From positions 60,584,917 to 60,648,916 of the forward strand of contig CM049319.1 of the NCBI GenBank assembly GCA_026874595.1: DNA of 64,000 nucleotides, read 5' to 3'. Shown here piece by piece: positions 36,116-48,100 of this stretch. The stretch comes from Sipunculus nudus. Its lineage: Eukaryota > Annelida > Sipuncula > Golfingiida > Sipunculidae. Under the pieces are notes generated by a model, which saw only the letters and a list, made by a program, of their open reading frames with translations, searched no databases and was not told where the DNA came from. Every line of letters starts with the position of its first letter. The first letter of the stretch is position 1. The position numbers and the translations under genes are program-made.

Positions 36116-36354
36116 ATTGTGTGTACATATGACACATTCAATACAATATAATACACAGTTTTATATATAGTAAGTTTGTATAAAAGTACAACATTAATCA
36201 AGGGCTATAATCACCGACTAGGTACACACAAAAGACCAAACAAATGATGATATCTGCTTCACACACATGTACGTAGAGAAGATTCATAATAAAATTATAA
36301 AGCGGGATGATCACACAAATACTGTAAAAAGTATAAGAGCCTATAGATGGTTTA

Positions 36355-36470
36355 TACATAGATATAGTTTATAGGCATAGTTGATAGACATGGACATAGT
36401 TTATAGACATAAATAGACATAGTTTATAGACACATTCTTATAGACATAGTTTATAGACATAGTTTATTCT
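36355..36470. repeat. Tandem repeat of an ATAGTTTATAGAC motif
   Basis: The 13-14-bp word ATAGTTTATAGAC and close variants recur about seven to eight times in 115 bp. Confidence 0.8.
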
Positions 36471-36541
36471 TAAAACCCTGTAACAGGTATACGAATGATC
36501 ATATGCAATATTTTATTTCATGATCAAGACATACACCGTGT

Positions 36542-36868
36542 TTAATATGTCTGAAAACAAAATATGTTATGATTTAATGGAGGTAACCCCTGTGAATACT
36601 TATGATTCAGAATAATCTTTAAAATCCTGCAAATATTAATTAGTTCATACTTTCTTCTTATGTTAAACAAACGATTCATTTTTATCTCTTCAGGAAGACG
36701 CAAAACAGTCTTAGGTATATATATAATATGCAACCTCTCCAAACGAAAATACTCGCATACAAAAAAATAATGATATTCATCCCCAATAACATCCCAACTA
36801 CACAACTGGCATTGTCTTTCTTCATATATTAAAAATATAAACTTTATAATTTTACATGGATTGTACAA
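36542..36868 (-). pseudogene. 3' fragment of a non-LTR retrotransposon reverse-transcriptase ORF
   Basis: The minus-strand frame encodes about 108 residues ending at a stop. It includes CQLCSWDVIGDEYHYFFVCEYF, a Cys-x2-Cys...GDEYHY-F-x-C pattern, followed by a basic segment (NICRILKIILNHK). This C-x2-C/GDE-HYF/C arrangement is the zinc-knuckle-like tail typical of the C-terminus of LINE ORF2 proteins in marine invertebrates. The upstream catalytic part is absent: the frame runs directly into a MITE at 36869, so the copy is 5'-truncated. Confidence 0.7.
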
Positions 36869-36980
36869 TCAGGAGCGAATCCAAGATTTTTTGCAGGGAG
36901 GGATCACCTGGTGTCAAGAATAAAATTGTCTTTAAAAAGGTCGTTGGTTGAGAGCAGGGGGGCCTATGGACCCGCGCCTG
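36869..36980 (+). mobile_element. MITE with GGATCC-type ends, copy 3, short and diverged
   Basis: It starts CAGGAGCGAATCCAAGATTTT, ends GACCCGCGCCTG, and keeps the internal AAAAAGGTCGTTGGTTG phrase. The flanks carry TACAA on each side (36864-36868 and 36981-36985). At 112 bp it is about half the length of the other two copies. Confidence 0.65.
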
Positions 36981-37010
36981 TACAACTAGTTATAATAACT
37001 AATACGAAGC

Positions 37011-37140
37011 ACTCTCCATAGCTCGGATGTTGGCGTTCGGTAGTCGGTAAGAATGGAGGAAACCGGAGGACCAGGAAAAACCACCGACCTTGGACGGGCA
37101 ACTACAACCCACTCTCATAGCAACATCATATGTTAACGCA
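37011..37140 (-). mobile_element. tRNA-derived SINE, family 2, 5'-truncated copy
   Basis: The reverse complement reads GAGAGTGGGTTGTAGTTGCCC...CTACCGAACGCCAACATCCGAGC and matches the body of the copy at 28281-28447. The tRNA-like head is missing. Confidence 0.7.
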
Positions 37141-37346
37141 AGAAGACGTCCTGTCCGCACTGGTAAATGGTTTCCAGCTCTAAATTTGTACATTAATTTT
37201 CAGAATCTAGTGGGCAAAATAGTTAAGTATGGTTCAAAAATAAATCTTTCTTTAAACAAAGTGTATGCTCTCCAGATTTGTGCCTCTGAGACACTTTCAT
37301 GTCATCTTTGTTGATACTTGTACTGGAGTTTTAATCGCATACACTG

Positions 37347-38174
37347 TGTTACAGGTTACGCTGTTGGCATTCTGTTTCTTGTTAGGCTCAAGCCCTGGGC
37401 GTCAATTGCTATGGCGTGTAGAGACACAGCGCTCGATGTAATCCGTACTGGGTGAACCGTGGCGTGTAAAGACACAGCGCTTGTGCTAATCTGGAATTTT
37501 CTGTTCGCACTCATAGAGCGCGTGTCTTACATTGTTATGTGGCGCGTGTTTATTAGGTATTGTTATGTTCTTTGGATTGTTCGTGAATTAGAATTTTCTA
37601 TAGGCTTTGGTGTGAGAAGCTATTAATATAAGGGGCTGTACGTGTTTAGACCCCAAGGAGGAGAGAGAGAGAAATATTCCAGCAGACACGGAAGAGTGTG
37701 AGTCAGTTTGTGGACCTTTCCGATAATTGCATCAGTTATAGATCTTCTTCGAAAATTGTAACGGATTTTTAATAATCTTCAGTTTGCCTTTGGGATAACT
37801 ACCAGAACATCACTTTTGGATTACAACAGATTGTTTCCGGGATTATATTGGACTAATATTTTCTGAGAGGATTTACGGGAATTGTTCATCTTGATTTTAT
37901 GTTTTAAAGGACTTGTTAAGCTGTACGTGACAGTAGTGGTATCCAGAAAAGCCTAGGATCCGGACACTCGATCTGGTACTGTTCACTTTATTTATTATAC
38001 TGTGTAATTGTATTGATTTCCTGTTATACTTTTGTTAAACTGTGTAATTGTATTGATTTAGTGTATTGTGATGTTAGGGTTGTTTTTAAGAAAAAAAAAT
38101 ATAATTATTCGTTAACAAAAAAACACTGACTTCTTTATTACTCCCCTAGACTTTTCACGCTTCCTAGTGTTACA
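37347..38174 (+). mobile_element. Possible solo LTR or LTR-retrotransposon remnant
   Basis: The block begins TGTTACAGG and ends CTAGTGTTACA, a TG...CA arrangement typical of LTRs. It contains a TATA-like AATATAAGGGGCTG at about 37626, and is GC-richer than its flanks. GTGGTATCCAGA at about 37936 resembles a primer-binding site, which would instead make the LTR end near 37930. No 5-bp target duplication is apparent, so the limits are uncertain. Confidence 0.4.
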
Positions 38175-39370
38175 GAATCTGATTTTTATTTATCTCCGTA
38201 ACAAAATTTATGCTCGTCACGACTACGTTATCTGTTGCTATTAGGTTCCGTAACAACTGGTATATAACAACCTAGGGTTCATAACTTGCTGCAAGAGCAT
38301 ATGTTAGATAACCCACAGAAACACAGTACATTTCTTATCTCATTAATCCACAAACAATCTACTTCTCCACTTCAGTTCAAGTCAAATAATATCTAATAAT
38401 CTTTAAATTAAATTTACATATTTTTCACGTTACCCTGTTTTAATCTGCGTCCAGAATCCGATTTGCCTGGCTTTAACATCAACACTTAGAGGAAAATCGT
38501 CCAAGTTCTCCATTTACGATCAGCGACTCGAGGGTGTATTCTTCGGTACTCCTAATTATATTATTTTCAAGTTAAAAATCGCAAATGAACCCTTTCCACT
38601 ATGGTAAGGACTGAAGAGATTTTATTCTGGGCTCCGTGACTGGATATGATAAACCTAGTTTACGAGCAGGAACTATATATATATAAAAGTTTACTTACAC
38701 ATAGCACATTTAAATACATTTAACATCACTCCAGGTTGAAATATATTTCCTGAAGCCTTAATTTACGTTAAATTTTTGGTACTTTTAAAATCCACTGGGA
38801 GTTAGTTCCACAATTTAGCTGCAAAATATCGAATCGAGTGGAGTCCAGACGTTGTGGTATGCGTAGTCGCGGATCGGTATCTATACAGTCAGATTTCTAT
38901 CGCTCTGGTCAGGTATGATATTTATAGTTATTAGCTATTATTTATAGTTATATTTAAGACAATATACTGCTTTCGTTTTATTTTACCCAATATTTTATAT
39001 TATTCATGAAAAATCATTGAATAATTTTATTTTTCAAGCAGCTCCGCAATAAGATCTTCAGCATTCCGATTATTAACTTTTCCAGCATAAAATAAATGAA
39101 AATATGATCCCTTGAAATGACATCATTGTCTGCTACTGATTCCTTTGCAACAGGTCATTTACAGAGAGACCATAGGTAAAATAATCCAGGCCATGTTTCC
39201 TGATTTTTTTACAGTTCTGAAATACAGTTTCCACATAATTTTATTAGCAAAAATTTTTACATTATTTTGATGAAATTTTGAAGTGATTGAAGAAATTATA
39301 GATACATTCAAACATTTGATATTTTTTTCTAAGGTGCCCCCCAAAAGAATGTGCACAAGCCATAACAAAG
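38175..39370 (+). promoter_or_regulatory. Upstream region of the Pil1-like gene
   Basis: No gene or repeat seen. The 200 bp before ATG 39371 are AT-rich and lack a CpG island or clear TATA box, so the true transcription start may lie in an upstream untranslated exon that I could not find. Confidence 0.3.
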
Positions 39371-39405
39371 ATGGCGATGGACAAGGCTGCAAAAGTGGTG
39401 CGGAG
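39371..39405 (+). CDS. Exon 1 of the Pil1-like gene (start exon)
   Basis: ATG in good context (AAAGATGG), 12 residues [12 protein letters not shown], donor AG|GTAATT. The exon supplies the beginning of the basic amphipathic N-terminus. A second in-frame ATG lies two codons later. Confidence 0.75.
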
Positions 39406-42059
39406 GTAATTGACAAACAATTTAAGTAAATTTTCTGTGCTTTTAAATTGATTCATCGACAAATGGAGGCTTATGAGATGTTACAAATATCTGAACTAGT
39501 ATTATATCCTGTTAAAACTGTGTATATGTTTTCAGGAGCGGCGTACGTTTGCTGTCGTTGGGAGGGGGTCATGTTGACTTGAACATGGTATTGTCAGAGT
39601 TGAAAGATGTACGGAATACGTCTAAATCTTTCATGGCGGCGCAGAATTCAGGTAAGTGCCAAGTGTATTACACGTTGACCTACATTTTGTAACTCCATGA
39701 AAAAATAACTGGAGCTAGTGACTGTCTTATACGAGCGATAATAGAGTATGAAAATCTGACAATCATTCACTCTTGACAGTGTTGTTTATGACGGACAGGT
39801 GATCTTGTGACCAGATCATGGGTGAAGGAGACGCACGACTCTGGACCACTTGTATGCGTTATATTAGGGTTTTGACGATACTTTACATTAGTACATCATG
39901 TCATAATACATGATCAAGAACATATATATGGTACAGCTAAGAAGAGTTTTTTTTCATAAAATCTTCATCTTTACCAAACTTCCTATACAAAATACAAAAA
40001 TTTAATTTCATGTCAGTTTTGACAAACAGAGACAACATAAGCCATAGGCGATTATGACCAACCACACTCAAATCATACATAAATTAAAGGTAAATAGTTT
40101 AAGATATTAAAATAATAAAAAAAAAATACATTAACATACATAAAATAAGTATAACAAGTGTGATCAGTTTAAAGGATCAAGATAAAGCATGAAGTTGTAT
40201 GAATGGAAATGACATTATATTAGAATCTGAAAAACACGGTGACAAATTCATATTGAAAAATTCACAATAAGGTATGAAGTGACATAAATTGGAAAAGATA
40301 TACAGCCAAGAAGGATGTCCATTTTGACAAAATGAAATTAAAAATTACACAGATTACAACTGCAGGTTGCCCCTTTAATTTTTGTTGAAGGCACTAAGGG
40401 ACCATGCATATTTTAATCTGTTGGTAGATAATTACATATCATAGTACAAAGATGTTTAAGCGAGTTGGTACCATATGCAACACTATTTGTTACCAGCACT
40501 GCCAGTCCATAGCTAGCTAGTCTGATGAGGCAACCAGTAACAGGTGTGCTGAATTACTGTTAAAGATACACTGGAGTTAGATTATGAATTAGTTTAAAGA
40601 CCTCAATTAATATTTGTTTTTGTGTATCTGCTTTGAGAGAAATAAGATTAGTCGCTATCAGGAGCTGATCATAGTCGTTAAAAGTATCGTTGTAGACAAG
40701 TTTAACACTTTCACTGCCTATGACGAGTATACTCGTCATATTTTCTGATTCCCCCAGTGCCTATGACAGGTATACTCGTCATGTATTTATCAGCCATTTT
40801 CAGTAAGAAATCTCTAAAATTTATCAATAAACTCTTCGCAGGTGAGTAGTAGTTCCTTTATAAATTGGTTTCATGTCATGAAATGGAATAATTTGTTTTT
40901 CATCAGTGCGCTTGATAACTCGAAAGCAGGAAAGGTGTGGAGAGGGTGAAAACAGCGACCGCTCCCGTCCTTTGCTGTGAAATAAGTTCATGACCCGCTG
41001 GAGTGTCGAATTGATTCGGTGTAGGAGTATTCCTTAGAATCAGACGAAAGAGAGGTGCGCAAAAAAATTGTGTATAGTTTTATATTTGGGCGTGTTTTGG
41101 CCACTTACTTTCGGCAAACCCGTTGGTGAGACCGAGGTGAGACAGATCACACATTAGGTGTGAAATCGAGATAGTGAGGCGTGAAGTCGGTCAGGTTTAT
41201 TGCCCCGCGAGGACACCCTATTGCGCAATCAACAACAATAGGGCGCGTGCCACATGCCTGACACACAGATCGGCAGGGTAATCGGAACTTAGCTGCAAAT
41301 AATTGCTTTGGCTTATTTGGAGTTATTTCACATATCCTATATATTTACAGATAGCAATATGCATGTGTAAGTAGGCTACCTTCGCCAATAAGTGCATGTA
41401 AATTGTAAAATTCTGAATCAAACTTGGACGATCACTTACGGAACAGTAGTACAGTACTATACCGGCAATCCCAATATATAATCCCAAACCATATAAGGTT
41501 ACACTTTGTTCACTCGCAATGTTCGTATAATTCCTGGCTTTGTTTGACGGTGACAGTATCCATTGCATCATGCTATCGCGACGCCTACGGTATGTAAATA
41601 ACTTTATGACTGTGTGTAACATAAGATAATAAAATTTTTATAATTATATTGATTGTAGAATCAGTTTGTTTGAAATGAAAGGCAAAACTTATTTTTTGCA
41701 ATAAAAATACAAGAAAATGAAGGGGAAAAAAAAAAGCAACGTATGGGTTTGAACCCATGTGGTGTTTCACCGCGCGTGAATGACCCAACAACATAACCCC
41801 TGTGCCATCTTGGCACACGAGTATTAAGGACATTTATAACAACCATAAACCAGAATGAGACAAACCCTCGCTTGTTATACTAGATCGATACATTGATATT
41901 ATAAATTTGATGATCATACATGATTGTAACTGTGACGTTTTATAATTCTCCATCTTTTATTTCCACTAATAAGTCAATGGTTGATCCGAGGCTGTACAGG
42001 AGCCGCTATTGCGTGAGCCACTGGACTTTCCCGGTCCTGGTGTAAACATTTTCTCTCTC

Positions 42060-42145
<86 letters not shown>

Positions 42146-45100
42146 CACGTCTATATATATATATATATATATATTTGTGCATGTGAGCGAGCGTAACAGT
42201 TTGTTTGCGCTTGTTTCCTTGAGGTCTTTACTGGCGGTAGACCTAATTAGCTAATTAGGCTGAACACCTCAGGCAGGTTTTATGGCCCATGCACCAGATG
42301 GACTTCACACCCTCGTTATCAGCTTTTCACACCTGGAACTAACTCACCTGGACCTCCCTGAGACTCATGCAGGCCCTGGCACTGGGGGAATATTTGGCTG
42401 GGCAGCGAATGTGTTAAGGGCTCTTTTTTGGATTTCCTCCAACTTGTTTGTATTGCCTTTGCCACAAAAGTGCTAATTGATAGGGCAATACCTAAAGTGA
42501 GATGATATAAAAGTTTTAACCACAAAAAGTTTAGACTTCTCGTCTAAAAATCTTTTCATTGTAGTGAGTGCACTAGAGTCTAGAGAATTGGTTTCTTAAC
42601 CATAAACAAAATTTTTTTGTTCTTGCTTTAAGTATGCTCGAGCAATAATTGATAAATGGTAATGCATCAGAGACAACTGCATTACTATAATTAGTTTAAT
42701 CGTGCTGTTATCATGCAAACTCATTTCTTACATTGCCCTTTTACGATGCCTAAAGACTGTTCATGTATGTTGGACAGGATGGTAATACTTTAAATTTTCA
42801 TCTTTCCAACAGAAAGGCATCAACACAGGTTTGCCTTTCTGCAGAAAATATTGCCTTTCCGCTAAAGATGCATCCTGCCGACATATCAAACTTTTAGTCA
42901 CACTTAGCTCAGTGTATACCGGAACCTCCCAATCTTATATATTTACATGCCATCCTACATGCACACTTGCATGCAAAAATAACTGAACTTTTCAATGGTA
43001 ATACCGTTATATCAGAAACACACTCATGCTGTGTAAAAAAAAAACCGGAAAATATAGGAGATGAAGGCCTAAATGCCCGAAATTATAAGAAATTATAGAT
43101 CATTTTGTAGGATTATGTAGGGATTCAGTGGATCGTCACCTGTCAAATATCCCGTTTTTGTGTCCTGTTTGTTACCCTTTTATTAGCTACTTATGTGGAG
43201 AACATCAGGGACATGACCTGTCTGAGACGGGCGAAAAGGAATTATTACAACCCCTTTTGGATGTCGCTATACATGATGCTGGATGATGGGATAGCATTGT
43301 ATCAGTACAGGAACCCTAGTTATTGATGCAGTGCATTGAAGATTGAATGGGGGGGGTGGGGGAGGGCATCCGCCCATCATCAGCCCACCTTAAGTTTTTT
43401 AAAAAATAAAAAAAAGGGATTAAAAAGAATTTTTGTGGCCTAGATCCCTTCATCCCCCCCCCCCCCCCACACACACACACATACATTTTCTGGATCTCTA
43501 TACTTTTTAAGGTTTTCTCGTTATCTTTCTATGTTGGAACACCCTTTTCCAAAATTCTTGATCCAGTCCGATCCACTCCTGCAATTTTCACTTTTGAATC
43601 ACAGTGTATTGGTGTGCTGGTTTATCATAACACAGCCCTGTTCTATGTACTGTTTTAAATCAAATTACTGTATATGTATATATATACATATAGTTAGTTT
43701 AGGCATTGAGAGATCCATATTATTATTTTTTGTTTTCTTTTATTTATTTGTAGCGGCACAGTACCTGATGAAATGGGCAGCCAATGAAGAAAATAGAGCA
43801 ATACAAGTAAGCTGATATTTGTGATCTATTAAAAGCATTTTCCTTTCAGGTTGTAGTTTTGGATGTGAGCTGTTTCATTACCAGTTTTAATTTCACTGTT
43901 ATTTAAAGTAGCATCCAGAAGGATTGTTATTTCATATTCTACACCATTTTATTAATTCTAGACTATTTCTCTACTTAGAACTGGGAATTTTTGTTTAATA
44001 TTTAGTCATTTAATGTCTGATTTCAGGATGTAGCTAGTCAGATTGTTGAACTAAACATGGTTTGGACAGAAGCACAGCGAGAATTTCTGGGTAAGTCGCT
44101 AATTGAAAATGGTACATCTCCTTTGGAGGGTTATTAGCTCAGCTAATTTAAAGCCATCTGAGCTTTAGTCTTGGTCCATTGTCCGCCGTACTTCTGTTAG
44201 ACTGGCACTTTTTGAAACCGTCACACCTACTAATCCAAAATTCAGCATACTTTACATGTCCCAAAGGGAAAAACTCAATTCTCCATTAAAAACCTATTGT
44301 CACACTTAAGGATTGCCTTTTATCAAAATTACTACTATGTATTTCTTCATTTTTACATCAAATATTTCCATATATAGTCCCTATGTACATGCCAGAAATG
44401 AGATCATTATTAAATAATATATTAAAGTTAGGGGCTCAAACTGGCCAAACATAGTACACTTTGAAAAAAATCAGGAAAGATATTAACTCATTTAGCATGA
44501 AAACTGTTGAAGCTAGAGATTTTTTTTCAGGTATATAACTATATTTAAATCAAGATTCAATTGTATCCCCAAAATAATATTTGAATTTTGTAAATGTTTT
44601 TGAGTTATTAGCATACATATAAAATCCCTACCTTTATTTTTTCCCAACTTTTGGCAACGGCACATTTTTTTCTGTAAGATCTTAGCAAAGTTCTCAATAT
44701 GATTTCTATAATGTTAAAAAATTTCATAAGACACTTGCTATGTTTTGTGTGTAGCTTGATATGAAAGTATTCAAAAGTGAGTATGATAGTTTCTATAAGT
44801 CATCTGAGCTATAGTCATTGTCCTTCGTCCGGCCGACGGGCACGTTTTGAAACCGTTGGACCTACAAAACTGTCATACAGTTAGATGTCCCCAAAATCTG
44901 CTTCCATACTGAATATTGGGTCACTAGGACTTGGTTCCTTCGGGATATTAAGGAAAAACCTCCGTTTTCCATAAAAAAGCCATTGTTACACTTAAAGACT
45001 GCCTAATATCAAAACCACTGATCTATTTTTGATCATATTTAGCATTCATATTCTCCCATACATTTTCAATGAACATACCAAAAATTAGATCAGTATTGCG

Positions 45101-48100
45101 TATTATGTTGAAGTTATGGGCCCAAATATAATGCAATTTTTAAAAAAATCAGGAAATATGTTTACTCACTTAACATGAGAATTGCTGAAGCTGGAGACTT
45201 TTTTTCAGGGATATAACTTTATTTAATCAAGATTCAATTGTTTACCCAAAATTAGACTTGAATTTTTCAAATTGTTCAAGTTATTAGCATGATTAAAAAA
45301 TCAATACCTTACATTTTGTCCAATTTTGGCCACGTCTTATCTTAGTAAGCACTGTTGATTTAATTTTCACAGCATATATACACAAGGATTTAATATTTTA
45401 AAATCTGATATTTCAAAGGAACTGATTGAAAAGAGCTGCTTTTATTAAAGTTTTCTTACACCATGTCAAGTGTTGTTTACATCTAACCCACCTAGTAGTA
45501 CAGCCTTCACTTGTGTTATGTTACCTACTCCAGGCAGCTTGCCTTGGCTCACCTTGGCCATTTCGAGCAGGCTTCCCCTCTGCCCAAACAATTAGCCAGT
45601 AAGAAAAAGATGCAGTAAAACTCATTTCTTTAAATGAACTGTCACCTTGCATGCCTTAAATGGTGCAGAGAGACTATAAATAAATGTCAGGTGTTGCTTT
45701 CCATCAAACCTATTTCTTATTGTTGCACAGTTTTAATCATCATACATTGGTCTTGTTTATTTACAGAACATCTAAAGGAGTTTCGACATACGTTTGAAAT
45801 GATCCTAGAAGGAGAAAAACACATAGATCAGGCGAAACATAACCTGGTAAGTCAGTAAACAGTATTTCTCAAAAGAAGCCCGTAATAAGACGGGAGTATT
45901 ATGGTATATCCACCGTCTGTCAGTCCACTAACTTTTATTGTCATCACAGTAACTTACCAGGGCTTTGATGGATTTTGGCGAAACTCGCCATAACTTATAA
46001 GTACTTACCAACATATTATTTCACCCAGGTTTGATTATGGGCAATGTTCATGCATATTTTATAAGATTACGGATAACTCGGCTACCTTATGGTGTCAATG
46101 CGATAACTTGCGAAGAACATGAAGGATTTTGATTAAATTCATCAGAAATAATAATCAATAAAATATCTCGCCCAAGTTCAAATTCCGGCAAAATCCATGC
46201 TTATTTAATAGGTCAGAGGTCACCCCACTTTGGAGGTACATGGGTGACTTACAAATATCCGATAGATTTACATTAAGCTCATAATACATATTTACCAATA
46301 GACTTTCTCACCTGATTTACATTTTTATCAAAATTCAAACATATTTAATGAGGTCAGAGGTCACCAGATACATGTCAGGCATATTGTGCATGTTTGCAGT
46401 GCCATTGTATGTACAATTTATAACAAAGAAATACCATAAATAAACGGAGGCTTTATGGTTTTGGATAAAAAATATCTTCATAAGATCTTTTGTAGAAATA
46501 GATTCAAAATGATTTGCTTTAGGCACAGATAGAACACTTCAGAGGCAAGGTTTAATCCAGCTTACATTTGAGTATTGAACTAATAATTGTAATATGTATT
46601 TATTTTTTAAATATTTATATATACTAAAGAATCTGGTCCCTTACAATAAATAAGGTTTGTTTTGTGCCCATAATTTGATTAATTTTGTCTGGCCCACATA
46701 ATCTTAATCAGTATTGATAATAATTAGTGATAATTAGGAATTGATTGTAAAATTGTTGTGTGATATTGTTGTGTTTCCTAAAATTTGATTATTAATTGAC
46801 ATTGAGGAAGTGACTTAATAAATAATGTTACTATTTTAAGTGTTCATAATCATATTGATTGTGAGTTATTGACCCAGTTTGTATCAGAGATGACCTGTAG
46901 CTGATTTACAAATTTGCACTTGTGGTAAAATGTGTATTTATGGACACTTAAAGGTCAGGTTAAACTATAAATCATCTCTTTGTGTGACAGTGTGTCCCTT
47001 TTTCCTTGTATCTTTCACTTGATTGGAAAATATTTTTTGAGATAATATAACATCCAATTGAATTACCAATTTAATTCATTATAAAAAAAAGGACGAGTCA
47101 TTGATGTAATGTTGCCTGAAGACGTGCACTCCTCTATTAAAACGACCACTTGTTTTAACTGCTGCTAATTTGGCCACCCCACTAAGTACTAACACAACCA
47201 TGCCCCCAGTTGGTCATGTTGTATCTACCAAGTTCTTTGAAGAGTTTGGAAACTGGTGACTTTGACCTGTATCTTCAAGCTCAAATCAGCAGAAAAGAAA
47301 TTATATGTCAGAGCTGTACCTCATGAAATTCGACTTGTGAAATTTTTCAACCAAAATCTTGGAAAGGTAAAAAAAGCTGGTGACCTTGATCTTCATATTC
47401 TAGGTCAAATCAGCCACCAAAGAAATCATTTGTGAATGCTGTTACTCTGTATATTCTTACTCAAATTTTAGGACTGGAGGCCCAAAGGAAGGAAAGAAAT
47501 ATATCTATTTTTGACGGCAAAAACAACTACATTCCACTATTCCATTATATTCACTGAATCTTTCAGGTAATGTGTGAGCAGAAGGAAGGGAGGATCAAGA
47601 AAGAACTCAAGAAAGTTGTCAAGGTAATCTTACATCTCTTTGAATTGTCTCTGTGTCTCAGGGGTTTCAATAAGTTCAGGAATAGATGGTAATGTGTGAA
47701 GGTAGGTGGCTCTTCCTAGATGGCAGGGGTCCCGGGGCCACATAGGCCCCCGCAGGGGTCCAGGGGCAAAGCCCTGGTGGGGGGTAGCCCTCCCCCCCCC
47801 CCCCCCCACGTACGCTGAAGCTTCCATATACCATACACAAGCAAAATGACTGTTTTTATACCTCATTTTACTCAATTTTATGATCAGTTTCAAATCCCAA
47901 GGCTTTCTCTTTTTCTTGACAATGACATGTTCCACACGTTGACATCATCCTCTGAGACGCACGCATATTACGTGAAAGTTTGGTATAGCCAGCCAATCAA
48001 ATATCGCTTTGAGTTCGCGTCATACGATTTGCATAGTCATTTGAATGTTAGTCTCCTATACAGCCACACGGTGGCGCTACTTCAGCGGCTGCATTCACTA

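Noticed and set aside
41966-42254. Open frames encoding long Ile-Tyr repeats (also at 8735, 10677 and 34867)
   Set aside because: These are readings through (TA)n microsatellites, not genes.
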